Source of the DNA: Gaetbulibacter_A aestuarii
GTDB lineage: Bacteria > Bacteroidota > Bacteroidia > Flavobacteriales > Flavobacteriaceae
Reading direction: 5' to 3'
Assembly (NCBI RefSeq): GCF_039537665.1
Contig: NZ_BAABAY010000001.1
Coordinates: 868,001 to 932,000 of the forward strand
Length of the DNA: 64,000 nt
The translations under genes and the position numbers were made by a program. The notes under the pieces are model-generated. The model was not told the DNA's origin. It worked only from the letters and a program-made list of their open reading frames with translations, and searched no databases. Of this stretch, positions 16,290 to 26,063 are shown piece after piece. Position 1 is the first letter of the stretch. Each line of letters starts with the position of its first letter.

Positions 16290-19200
16290 TTAATTTTTTT
16301 TCTTTTTCGTTTTTACCGGTAATTCGATAGTAAATACTGTGCCTTTACCTTCTTCACTATCAACAGATAAATTACCCCCGTGGGTCTTAATGATATCATA
16401 ACTAAGACTAAGCCCTAAGCCGGTACCTTCACCTGTGGGTTTGGTTGTAAAAAATGGCTGAAATATTTTATTAACGAGGTTTTTTGGAATGCCGTTGCCG
16501 TTGTCCGTAACGGTTACCTCTACAGAATCCTCTGTTTTTTTAGTACTTACCACAACGGTAGGTTCGTAGGGTACTTCCGGTTGTTCTTTCTTCAATTGAT
16601 TTTTCTTTTCACTTACGGCATAAAAGGCATTTGTAATTAAATTAAGAACGACCCTACCAATATCTTGTCCAACGATCTCGATTTTACCGATACTTTCATC
16701 AAAATCAGTAGTCATGGTTGCATTAAATGATTTGTCTTTGGCACGCAAACCGTGATAAGCTAACCTGAAATATTCATCGGCTAAAAGATTAATGTCTACA
16801 GGGGCTTTTTCACCCGAACTGTTTCGGCTATGCTGTAGCATACCTTTAACAATACTGTCAGCACGTTTCCCGTGATGAGCTATTTTATCAAGGTTTTGTA
16901 TGAGGTCATCGGCGATCTCCTTTACTTCATCATTATTTCCTTGATCCAGTTCCAACTTCATTTCATCCAGTAACTCTTTACTTACCTCTGAAAAATTATT
17001 AACGAAGTTTAAAGGGTTTTGAATTTCATGGGCAATACCTGCAGTTAATTCTCCAAGTGACGCCATTTTTTCCGATTGGATCAATTGCTTTTGAGTGGCC
17101 TTCAACTCGTGATAGGCTTTTTCAATTTCTTTAGCCTGAGCCAATTCTTTTTCCTTTGCTTTTTCGCGTTCCCTGAGGATTACCCGACGGCGCATAATCC
17201 TATCAAAACTATAGATCAATAAAATCAAGAGAAGAACATAGCTTCCATAGGCCCACCAGGTTTGCCACCACGGAGGTGAGATAATGATACGTAACGATTT
17301 TCCTTCTTCATTCCAAACACCATAAGCATTAGATGCTCTAACAATAAACTCGTATTCTCCGGGTTTTAGGTTGGTATAGGAAGCATAGTTTCGGTTGTCA
17401 TAAACCCAATCGTCCTCATAGCCTTTTAATTTGTGAGCGTATTGATTTTTTTGCGGATTGGCATAATGTAATGCGGCAAACTCGAAACTTAGATTATTTT
17501 TATTGTGTTTGAGGTTGATCTCTTTAAGGTCTTCCAGATCAGTGGTTAAAAGCGAAATATTATCTGGAGCATAAATGGATTTATTTGAGATTAAAACATC
17601 TGAGAAAACTAAATTTGGTGGGGTGTTATTTTCTTTAATTTTATTCACGGCATTAAGGCCATGTTCCCCTCCGAACCAAAATTTTCCGTCGGGAGTACGA
17701 GCACATACATTTTGAACAAAGGAATTACCGCCTAAACCATCTCCTGAATTATAATTAATAAAGGTAACCTTGCTCAGAGACTCGTTTATTATCATTCGTG
17801 ATAACCCACTTTCGGAAGAAATCCACATTTCACCATTCTCACCAGGAAGAATGTCTGCGATAAGATTGGTTGGCAATCCATCCTTCTGGGAATAACTGGT
17901 GAATTGGTTTTTATCGGGATCAAATCGGGTTATTCCTGCAGCTGTTGCGATCCATAAAACTCCATTTTTATCTTCAATTAGAGACCTGATATTATTACTT
18001 CCTAATGAGTTTTTATTTTCCGGATCGTGTACGTAACTGGAAACATTATTTGATTCAAGATCAATTTTATTTAAGCCACTTGAAGATGTTCCAACCCAAA
18101 CATAGTTTTCTTTAACTACAAGCCCTGTGATACTATTTCCGCTTAGGGACTTTTTTTCATCCGCCCGAGGAAGATCTTGCTCGAAAATTTGCAATAATTT
18201 CTGGTCGGGAATGCCTATCACACGAATTCCATAAAGGCTTGTTACATCAGGCTCCACAGCATTCCAGGTTCCATAACTATGACTGTCATCAGATTTATAA
18301 TGCAAGGTGTATTCTCCGGGTTTTAATTTGATGGTATTAATAAGGATCCTGTTTTTGGAATCGCCACCGGCATAATACGAATTATCTAACTTGAATGAAT
18401 TCCAAATAGTATCATGAGCTTTATTTTCCAGCCATCCAAAATCTACCATACCATTACCCGTGTTTCCTTCTCCAACACTTTCAATTAGAAATAAGGTTTC
18501 CTTAAGCACTTCAAATGGTTGGGATAAATTTTGATTATCGGTAACCTCTTTAATTTCTGCAATGGAATTACCTGATATTGCCAGAGAATCCGTTTTTTTA
18601 ACAAGTTTCGAATCATAAGTTCGTGTTAACGTACTTTTAAATTTTTTAAATACTTCCGTTTTGGGATTAAAATAATTTAATCCACTGTTGGTTCCTATCC
18701 AGAAATTCCCGGAACTGTCCCTTTGGATTAATCGAACTCTGTTGTCAGAAATTCCTGATTCAGATCCCGGGGTGTAAACAAAGCGTTTAACTTCCTTAAG
18801 GTTCTTATCCAATTCAATAAGCCCGTCTCCCCAGGTACCTAACAGTAAGGTGCCGTCATTTTTTTCACCAATACTTCTTACAGATCCTCCATACATATCA
18901 TTTTCGGCTTTAAATGAAACATGCCGAAAGGTTTTTTCTTTCACATTAAAAATATCCATACCGTTTCCGCGTAAGCCAACATATAAGATATCAGGGTTAA
19001 TTTTTGAAGCTTTTAGACCAAAAACGGCGTTGGAACTTAGGCTGGGCATATTGGCATTAAAGGCATATAATTCAAAAGGGTTTTTTAATGGATCGTATTT
19101 TAAAAGGCCCTTGCTCGTAGTTCCAAACCAAAAAATACCACTTCTATCTATTGTAAACCGGGTTAAACTAAAATCTCTTCCTCCACCAGGTATTTTTTGA

Positions 19201-20156
19201 CCACCGGCAATAATAACCTCATGATAAGTATCAGAAATACCATCAAATTTCAATAACCCTCTGAAATTATTAGCTATCCAAACATTTCCCTTTGGATCCA
19301 ACAAAATTTTATTCCAGTGGTTATTGATTTCAAACGGTCCGTAATCATAGCTTTCAATAGTTTTAAGTTCAGTTGTAGCTGGGTTGTATTTATAAATTCC
19401 CTTTCTGGAAGTGAACCAAACAATATTATTAGTATCAACAAATAGGTCAGTTATCGTATTGGAAGCAGTATCAAAGGGGCTACCCTGGGGGTTTTTTATC
19501 GGAATTTGTTTAAAAATAGTATCCTTTGGAGATTTGTATAGCATTCCGGTTAAACTTGAGGCGGTCCAAAGACCTCCTTTACCGTCTTCAGTTAAAGCCA
19601 GTAAATAGCCATCTATATCTTTTGGTGTTTCTGAATCAATAGGTTTATAAGCTACCAGTTTCCAGGTATCATTCTCTGTATCGAAGGATAACAAACCCAA
19701 ATCAGATAAAGCCCATAATTGGTTTCGGGAATCTATAAAAACATTAAAGCAACGGGCAATATCACTACTTACCGAAAACAGTTTGACAAAATCATAATTT
19801 GTAAATTTCCGGGTTTTTCGATCATAGCGTGACATACCAATTTCTGTACTTACCCAAATATTATGCTCTGCATCCTCGAGAATAGCCCAAATAGAGTTAT
19901 TTTGTATACTTGAAGGATCACCATTATCATTTTTAAAGGTTTCAAAATGATACCCGTCATATTTTTGTAAACCATCAAATGTTCCTATCCACAGAAATCC
20001 ATAACTATCTTGAAAAGTAACAGTTACCTGAGGTGATGAAAGGCCATCAACAACCGATATATAGTTGGGTGTAATTTCCTGTTGTGCCATTAAAACAGAT
20101 GAGAGTAATATTAATGGAATACAGGTTTTTAATATTTTTTTGAGATACCGTTTCAT
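16290..20156 (-). CDS. Membrane histidine kinase with periplasmic Reg_prop propellers and Y_Y_Y domain
   Basis: 1288 residues. The signal peptide is MKRYLKKILKTCIPLILLSSVLMA, followed by many two-component-propeller repeats (SYGFLWIGTFDGLQKYD, GNVWIANNFRGLLKF, GVLWIATAAGITRFDP). An insertion between propellers (about 545-680) contains GEYTLHYKSDDSHSYGTWNA. A Y_Y_Y domain (about 880-955) precedes one membrane span (about 968-985). The cytoplasmic part has a coiled coil, HisKA with H1043 (GIAHEIQNPLNF), N-box N1176, and G-boxes DNGNGIP and GTGLGLSLSYDI. Hybrid two-component systems of Bacteroides add a receiver and AraC domain; both are absent, so output must pass to the separate regulators downstream. 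The ligand is unknown. Confidence 0.92.
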   Translation of the reverse strand: MKRYLKKILKTCIPLILLSSVLMAQQEITPNYISVVDGLSSPQVTVTFQDSYGFLWIGTFDGLQKYDGYHFETFKNDNGDPSSIQNNSIWAILEDAEHNIWVSTEIGMSRYDRKTRKFTNYDFVKLFSVSSDIARCFNVFIDSRNQLWALSDLGLLSFDTENDTWKLVAYKPIDSETPKDIDGYLLALTEDGKGGLWTASSLTGMLYKSPKDTIFKQIPIKNPQGSPFDTASNTITDLFVDTNNIVWFTSRKGIYKYNPATTELKTIESYDYGPFEINNHWNKILLDPKGNVWIANNFRGLLKFDGISDTYHEVIIAGGQKIPGGGRDFSLTRFTIDRSGIFWFGTTSKGLLKYDPLKNPFELYAFNANMPSLSSNAVFGLKASKINPDILYVGLRGNGMDIFNVKEKTFRHVSFKAENDMYGGSVRSIGEKNDGTLLLGTWGDGLIELDKNLKEVKRFVYTPGSESGISDNRVRLIQRDSSGNFWIGTNSGLNYFNPKTEVFKKFKSTLTRTYDSKLVKKTDSLAISGNSIAEIKEVTDNQNLSQPFEVLKETLFLIESVGEGNTGNGMVDFGWLENKAHDTIWNSFKLDNSYYAGGDSKNRILINTIKLKPGEYTLHYKSDDSHSYGTWNAVEPDVTSLYGIRVIGIPDQKLLQIFEQDLPRADEKKSLSGNSITGLVVKENYVWVGTSSSGLNKIDLESNNVSSYVHDPENKNSLGSNNIRSLIEDKNGVLWIATAAGITRFDPDKNQFTSYSQKDGLPTNLIADILPGENGEMWISSESGLSRMIINESLSKVTFINYNSGDGLGGNSFVQNVCARTPDGKFWFGGEHGLNAVNKIKENNTPPNLVFSDVLISNKSIYAPDNISLLTTDLEDLKEINLKHNKNNLSFEFAALHYANPQKNQYAHKLKGYEDDWVYDNRNYASYTNLKPGEYEFIVRASNAYGVWNEEGKSLRIIISPPWWQTWWAYGSYVLLLILLIYSFDRIMRRRVILREREKAKEKELAQAKEIEKAYHELKATQKQLIQSEKMASLGELTAGIAHEIQNPLNFVNNFSEVSKELLDEMKLELDQGNNDEVKEIADDLIQNLDKIAHHGKRADSIVKGMLQHSRNSSGEKAPVDINLLADEYFRLAYHGLRAKDKSFNATMTTDFDESIGKIEIVGQDIGRVVLNLITNAFYAVSEKKNQLKKEQPEVPYEPTVVVSTKKTEDSVEVTVTDNGNGIPKNLVNKIFQPFFTTKPTGEGTGLGLSLSYDIIKTHGGNLSVDSEEGKGTVFTIELPVKTKKKKN

Positions 20157-20178
20157 ATTATTGGATTTACATATTCAA

Positions 20179-23100
20179 TTATTTTATTGGTAGGCTTATT
20201 CTAAATTCAGTGCCTTGATTTTCAAGTGATTCAACGTTTAAATCTCCGCCGTGTGCTTTCACAATGTCATAGCTTAGGCTCAAGCCTAACCCTGTACCAC
20301 TTCCAGTAGGTTTCGTGGTAAAAAATGGCTGAAAGATCTTTTCAATCAGATTTTTTGGAATACCACTGCCATTATCTTTAACATGTATTTCTACAACCTG
20401 GTCTAATTTTTTTGTGCTAACCCAAACAGAAGGTTGGTATTCGGTTTCCGAAACGTCTTCCTTTAATTTTTTATACTTTTCTGTTACGGCGTAAAATGCG
20501 TTAGTGATCAGATTAAGGATCACACGGCCAATATCCTGACCTATCACATTGATATTACCTATGTTTTTATCGAAATCGGTGTTCATAAGTGCATTGAACG
20601 TTTTGTCCTTAGCTCGAAGACCGTGATATGCCAATCTTAAATATTCGTCGGCCAAAACATTAATATCAGTGGGTTCTTTAACTCCTGAACTGGTGCGGCT
20701 ATGCTGTAACATACCTTTTACGATGCCATCCGCCCGTTTTCCATGATGCGTTATTTTTTCAAGGTTTTGAATTACATCCAGGGCAATGTCCTTAACATCC
20801 TCCAGGTTACCGGCCTCGAGTTCTTCTTTCATTTCTTCAAGTAATTCTTTGCTTACTTCACTGAAATTATTCACAAAATTGAGTGGATTCTGGATCTCAT
20901 GTGCAATCCCGGCAGTAAGCTCACCCAGGCTGGCCATTTTTTCGGATTGAATAAGTTGTGTTTGTGTGGCTTTTAATTCGTTTAAAGTAACTTCAATTTT
21001 ATTTTTTGCAGCTTCAAGGTTTCTAAAATCTTCATATCGTGAATAGGCAATTGAAAATGATTCAGCCAATATTTTTACTAATTCCAGCTTTTCATTGGTT
21101 AACGGAGAGGCATCTCCAACATAAAGCATCCCCTGTTTAAAAGGCACAAAATGTAGGTTGAGTGACTCTGGTGCTGATGAAGCACCCTGGTAGGTTTCGG
21201 CACTTTTTACCTGACCCATATCCATCATCGAATGGGTCCAGCTCATAAATTCTTCCTTACTCCAGTGGGTTTTGTATATCTGCTTATTTCTCCAACTGTT
21301 TACTACGTTTTCAGTAATTTTATTTGCACTCAGGGTAAGGTTTAAAACCCCCAGAGCTTTGCCCTGAGGTGTTGTTAAATAAACCTGAAGCAGGTTGTCT
21401 TCTTCATTAATTATAAAAACACCACATCTGAAAAAAGGGACCTCAAGGGTTTGTAATTCCCGCCAGATAACCGGAGTAATTCGGTTTAAATCTTCAGAGG
21501 TTCTCATACTGGCAATTTCACCTCTAACCCTGTCGAGAGAAGATTGTTTAACGGCTTCCCTGGCCCGAAGTTCAGCTGTTTTTAAATCCTGATAACGGCG
21601 ATAGGTAAGGGTGAAAACATTGGTGAATCGGAGGTATAGGCTTTGAGCTTCGGCTAAAACAGGTTCCTGCGTATATGAGAATAGTCCGCCTTCCTTGAAC
21701 ATAAATATGTTGCAATAATGCCTTCCTTTAGGAACAGCATTTTTAGGTAGTTCGTATTCCGGACTTTCAGATAAAGCTTTGTAATAGGTAAAAGCATCCT
21801 GACCATCAAGTGTGTATTGAAAAAGGTCTTCGCCGGTTTTCCAGGCTTTATAAACGCGTTCTAAAAACGGATGGATGGTCATATCGATCATTCCGGAAAT
21901 ATTAACGGCCTGATCAACACCTTCAGTTGAAGTTGTCCATGTGTTCATGGTCTTATTTTCAGAAATAATAATAATGCCACAGCGAAGTGGTTTAACACCC
22001 AGGGTTTCCAATTCATGGAATAGCGTAGAAATGGCACCGCCAATAGCTTCACTGGAATGCATAGACATAGCTTTGGCCCTCACGCGTTCAAGAGAAGCTT
22101 CAACCTGTGCTTCTCTGGCTTGGGCTTCTGCTTTTTGAAGATCGAGAAAACGTCTGTAAGTGAGGTTGAAAACAGCAGCAAATCGTTCCAGAAGGTCGAG
22201 GGACTTCGCAGGAATCATTTCCGGAGAGGATATCAAGAGTAGGCCTTGAGAAAAATAAGCCATGGTTTGAACCCTTCGGTCCTTTATGAGGTTTTCATCA
22301 AATGGCATTTTAAGTTCCTCTTTTACAAACGTGATCCATGTTTTTAATTCGTCTCCTTGAAGATCTACGACCAAAGACTTATTGTTTTGTTTCCAACCGG
22401 CATATATTTTTGCAATGGTAGGTTGCTCGATAGATGTAGTAAAACTGCGATCAATTTGGTTGCCACCTTGTTCAGTAGCCCAAAACTCAATTTGACCCGA
22501 ATCTTCTTTTACCACACCGATATTTATCCTTTCCGGACGGTCCCCCAGAACTTTTAATTGTTCAAAAAGTACCGCTGCCACTTCAGATAGTTCTGCACTT
22601 TTGTGCATGGCCATGGTTCTGGCCCGAACGCGCTCCAGGGCTAACTGGATTTCGGCTTCTCTAGCCTGAGTTTCTGCTTTTTCAAGATCTTTGAAACGCT
22701 TATAGGCTAAATCGAAGGCGGCACCCATTTTTGTGAGGATGGATTCCATTTCATGAGAGGGTGGCTCGAACATATCTATAGCTAATTTCCCACTTTGCAA
22801 AGTTTTTACGGTATGGTAGAGGCGCTGTAGATTAATGGATTCCATGTATTCCTCCACTTCGGTTGCAACGTTGTTTTTATTATTTTCCCTGAGCCATTCC
22901 ATTAAGCGGTCAAAGTCTTTTCCCTCCTGAATTTCCACAAAGTAATTAGCAGGATTTTCCCAAACCCGTTTCACATAAAGATTTGGGTCTCTTTTTTTTA
23001 GTTTAAAGGTAATATCGAAGGGAATTTGATAGTCCTGATTATCTTTTTCAAGGGTAGAAAGATCCCACATGCGCACCATTTCGTTTTTTTCTTTTAAGAA

Positions 23101-24993
23101 AATTGTAGCCGCCACCACATTAGGAATATCCAGACCCATGATTTCATCCTTGAGCTTCCCTACCACATTTATTATCTCTTCAGGTTTATTCATCGCCAGA
23201 GCTTTGGCACGAACGCGCTCTACAGCCAGGTCTATACGAGATTTCCGCGCTTGAATTTCAGCATTTTGAAGATCCAGATATCTTCTGTAGGTCTGGCCAA
23301 AAACGCCGGCAACGCGTTTCAGAATCTGTGTTTTTTCCTCTGAAATCGGACTCTCAGTAAAAGCAAATAATCCGCCATCCGGGAAAAAGGAAAGTCTGTT
23401 GAATTGAATTTCCGGTAAGCTATCCATATCAATTTGAACCGGATAGTTCGGGTAGTTGTTAATAGCTGTATAATATTTTATGAGATCCTGACCTCTCAAT
23501 TCATAGTTGAAAAAAGATTCCTTGTTTTTCCAGGCTTTAAATATGCCTTGTAGCATGGGGTGAATACGGGTGTCCAGTTGCCCGATAACCAAATCAATTG
23601 TTCCATCGGACTTTGCCTTTATGGTCCATAAATCAGAAAGCCCGTCCTCATAAAAGATGATAATACCTAACCTAAAAGATTCAAATTGTAAGCTTACCAG
23701 TTCTTGATACATGGTTGCTACGGTATTACCAACATCATGGCTATTATGCATGGCCATTGTTTTTGCGCGTATACGTTCTAAAGACACCTCTATCTGTGCC
23801 TTCCGTGCTTGAGCTTCTGCCTTTTGAAGGTCGAGAAAACGGGTGTAAGTTTGTTGGAAGACCTTACCAAAACGTTTGAAAATATCGTGTGCTTCGGGCA
23901 TAGGTTCAAACGTGATAAACATGAGGCTGACGGTAGAACCAAAAACAAAATGATCATATTGATGCTTCGGGAATTCAAAACCATCTTCAAGCATAATCTC
24001 AAATTGCTTAGGCGCAAATTTGCTCAACTCTGCATACATGTTTTTAATGGTTTCTCCTCCAACATATTGAACGAAGAATTCGTCACCTCTTTGTTTCGCT
24101 TCTCGTACTTCTTTAAATACCGAAAATTGAGTTGTATCGACTATATAAGGCTCTATAAAACCTCCCTTGGGACTTGTTATCCAATCCTGATAAGCATTAT
24201 CGTTATTTAGCCAAACATTAAACCCCGTTGTCCAAACCTTTATACCCAATTCTCCAATTTGTTCGAACAATAAGGAAGCGACATTTGAAAGTTCATCACT
24301 ATTGTGCATTGCCATAGTTCTTGCTCGTACACGTTCCAATGCGAGCTCTATTTCAGCCTCTCGTGCCTGAGCCTCTGCCTTTTGAAGATCGAGAAAACGC
24401 GTATAGGTCTGTTCGAATACGATTCCGAAACGCTTCAGGATATCATTTTCGATATCGGAAAATTTCTTCCCGTGATGGTTAATAATAAAAATGCTCGTAT
24501 AATTTGAAACAAAACAGGAACGACAATAACCGCCTTCCTTAGACAAGAGTTCCTTTTTCCGATCAGCTGAAGCTTCGTTGTATGGTGGATGTTTTAAAAG
24601 GTGTTTGAAGAATTCAATCTTTTCCTCATTGGAAAATGTTTCAGTAAAAAGCCCCGAACCTTTTTTAATACCATTAACGAGCTCTGTATAAATAGGACGA
24701 TCAATAAAGGGCACATGAACCCGTTCGGCGTAATCTGCGGTTCCGCCGGCACCCCAACAGTTTAGCTCGTCTTCAATTTCTTCATTAATGGTGATAAATG
24801 CGCCTCCGGTAATGGCAATATTCAAGCCTCTTAATTGTTGATGCACCGTATTGATGACCTCTTGTAATTCAGAGGTATGATGCATGGCCATGGTACGACT
24901 TCGCACACGCTCTAATGCTGCTTCAATTTCGAGTTCCCGATTTTTTTCCTCGAGTAGTTTTTGTAGTTTTATTAAATCCTTATGGCCCTGCAT
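20179..24993 (-). CDS. Soluble histidine kinase with seven tandem GAF-like repeats
   Basis: 1604 residues, no membrane span. Seven repeats of about 183-195 residues each begin with the helix AEAQAREAxIExxLERVRARTMAMH (signatures near 28, 220, 406, 592, 787, 970 and 1154) and end with FxxxYxRFxDLQKAE. The cores read like GAF-type sensor folds. They differ strongly, apart from the linker helices. A HisKA domain follows with H1365, then a HATPase domain (NLITNAFYAV, DNGSGIP, GTGLGLSLSYDI). The kinase core is nearly the same as in the gene at 24993. Its stop lies 22 bp before the Reg_prop kinase start, and its start touches the end of the gene at 24993. Ligands are unknown. Confidence 0.9.
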   Translation of the reverse strand: MQGHKDLIKLQKLLEEKNRELEIEAALERVRSRTMAMHHTSELQEVINTVHQQLRGLNIAITGGAFITINEEIEDELNCWGAGGTADYAERVHVPFIDRPIYTELVNGIKKGSGLFTETFSNEEKIEFFKHLLKHPPYNEASADRKKELLSKEGGYCRSCFVSNYTSIFIINHHGKKFSDIENDILKRFGIVFEQTYTRFLDLQKAEAQAREAEIELALERVRARTMAMHNSDELSNVASLLFEQIGELGIKVWTTGFNVWLNNDNAYQDWITSPKGGFIEPYIVDTTQFSVFKEVREAKQRGDEFFVQYVGGETIKNMYAELSKFAPKQFEIMLEDGFEFPKHQYDHFVFGSTVSLMFITFEPMPEAHDIFKRFGKVFQQTYTRFLDLQKAEAQARKAQIEVSLERIRAKTMAMHNSHDVGNTVATMYQELVSLQFESFRLGIIIFYEDGLSDLWTIKAKSDGTIDLVIGQLDTRIHPMLQGIFKAWKNKESFFNYELRGQDLIKYYTAINNYPNYPVQIDMDSLPEIQFNRLSFFPDGGLFAFTESPISEEKTQILKRVAGVFGQTYRRYLDLQNAEIQARKSRIDLAVERVRAKALAMNKPEEIINVVGKLKDEIMGLDIPNVVAATIFLKEKNEMVRMWDLSTLEKDNQDYQIPFDITFKLKKRDPNLYVKRVWENPANYFVEIQEGKDFDRLMEWLRENNKNNVATEVEEYMESINLQRLYHTVKTLQSGKLAIDMFEPPSHEMESILTKMGAAFDLAYKRFKDLEKAETQAREAEIQLALERVRARTMAMHKSAELSEVAAVLFEQLKVLGDRPERINIGVVKEDSGQIEFWATEQGGNQIDRSFTTSIEQPTIAKIYAGWKQNNKSLVVDLQGDELKTWITFVKEELKMPFDENLIKDRRVQTMAYFSQGLLLISSPEMIPAKSLDLLERFAAVFNLTYRRFLDLQKAEAQAREAQVEASLERVRAKAMSMHSSEAIGGAISTLFHELETLGVKPLRCGIIIISENKTMNTWTTSTEGVDQAVNISGMIDMTIHPFLERVYKAWKTGEDLFQYTLDGQDAFTYYKALSESPEYELPKNAVPKGRHYCNIFMFKEGGLFSYTQEPVLAEAQSLYLRFTNVFTLTYRRYQDLKTAELRAREAVKQSSLDRVRGEIASMRTSEDLNRITPVIWRELQTLEVPFFRCGVFIINEEDNLLQVYLTTPQGKALGVLNLTLSANKITENVVNSWRNKQIYKTHWSKEEFMSWTHSMMDMGQVKSAETYQGASSAPESLNLHFVPFKQGMLYVGDASPLTNEKLELVKILAESFSIAYSRYEDFRNLEAAKNKIEVTLNELKATQTQLIQSEKMASLGELTAGIAHEIQNPLNFVNNFSEVSKELLEEMKEELEAGNLEDVKDIALDVIQNLEKITHHGKRADGIVKGMLQHSRTSSGVKEPTDINVLADEYLRLAYHGLRAKDKTFNALMNTDFDKNIGNINVIGQDIGRVILNLITNAFYAVTEKYKKLKEDVSETEYQPSVWVSTKKLDQVVEIHVKDNGSGIPKNLIEKIFQPFFTTKPTGSGTGLGLSLSYDIVKAHGGDLNVESLENQGTEFRISLPIK

Positions 24994-26063
24994 TAGTTTT
25001 TGTTTGTTGGAATTTTAATCAAGAATTTGGCGCCTTCACCTTCATCAGTTTCCACGATTAATTCACCATCATGAACTTTTATGATATCATAACTTAAACT
25101 CAGACCCAATCCCGTACCTTGCCCCGTAGGCTTTGTAGTGAAAAAGGGTTGAAAGATCTTGTTCAATACATTTTTTGGGATGCCAACACCATTGTCCTTA
25201 ACGGAGATTTCAATATGATTTTCAAACTGCCTGGTTTCCACCATAACTATAGGGTTATAGTTTTCCGGGTTTAATTTGTTCTTTTCTGTAACCGCATAAA
25301 AAGCATTAGTTGTCAAATTGAGAATCACCCGACCGATATCCTGAGGTACAATATTTAGAGGTATTAAGTTAGCGTCAAATGAGGTTTCTATACCCGAGTT
25401 GAACGATTTGTCTTTAGCCCGAAAACCGTGATAGGCCAAACGCACATATTCATCTACCAATATGTTTAGGTCAGTCAATTCTTTTTCACCCTTATTATTT
25501 CTGCTGTGTTGTAACATACCTTTTACAATACCATCAGCACGTTTACCATGATGTGTTATTTTTTCCAGATTCTGGATAACATCATTGGCAATGTCTTTAA
25601 CATCCTCCAGGTTTCCGGCCTCAAGTTCCTCTTTCATTTCCTCTAATAATTCCTTACTCACTTCACTAAAATTGTTTACAAAATTCAATGGGTTTTTAAT
25701 TTCATGTGCAATTCCAGCTGTGAGTTCACCAAGTGATGCCATTTTCTCCGATTGGATGAGTTGATTTTGAGTGTCTTTTAGGTCCTGGAGCGATTTTTTT
25801 AAAGCATTATTCGAGGCTTCAATTGCTTTTCTCTTTTGTTCCAATTCCTCGATGGTTTCCTCAAGTAAAATACCTGTAGTGCGCTTAACTTTTTCAGTGC
25901 GTTGCAACTTAAATTCTGAAATGCTAAGCTCAGAATCCACCTTTTTTACCGCGTCTATCAGACGTGTTTTATCATCAGCAGATATGGTATTGTTATGCTG
26001 AATAAAGTCATGAATTATTTGTAATTGTTCGTTCAATTTTTCTCTTTTAAGGCAACACAACAT
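24993..26063 (-). CDS. Soluble histidine kinase next to FIST sensor
   Basis: 356 residues. Helical N-terminus (about 10-105, probably a coiled-coil signalling helix) without a recognisable sensor domain, then HisKA with H120 (GIAHEIKNPLNF), and HATPase_c (NLTTNAFYAV, DNGVGIPKN, PTGQGTGLGLSLSYDIIKVH). With no sensor of its own it probably takes input from the FIST protein encoded just upstream. The ATG at 26063 overlaps the FIST gene by 31 bp; a TTG at 26036 that overlaps the FIST stop (TTGA) is an alternative start and would remove MLCCLKREK. The core segment from EMKEELEAGN to GMLQHSR is almost identical to the kinase at 20179. Confidence 0.9.
   Translation of the reverse strand: MLCCLKREKLNEQLQIIHDFIQHNNTISADDKTRLIDAVKKVDSELSISEFKLQRTEKVKRTTGILLEETIEELEQKRKAIEASNNALKKSLQDLKDTQNQLIQSEKMASLGELTAGIAHEIKNPLNFVNNFSEVSKELLEEMKEELEAGNLEDVKDIANDVIQNLEKITHHGKRADGIVKGMLQHSRNNKGEKELTDLNILVDEYVRLAYHGFRAKDKSFNSGIETSFDANLIPLNIVPQDIGRVILNLTTNAFYAVTEKNKLNPENYNPIVMVETRQFENHIEISVKDNGVGIPKNVLNKIFQPFFTTKPTGQGTGLGLSLSYDIIKVHDGELIVETDEGEGAKFLIKIPTNKN

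Noticed and set aside
16290..20156. Full Bacteroides-type hybrid two-component system (HTCS)
   Set aside because: The propeller, Y_Y_Y and kinase parts are present, but the receiver and AraC-type DNA-binding domain are missing and the protein ends just after the ATPase domain.
23809..24210. Plus-strand frame of 133 codons
   Set aside because: It is antisense to the repeat region of the large kinase; its low-complexity composition reflects the other strand.
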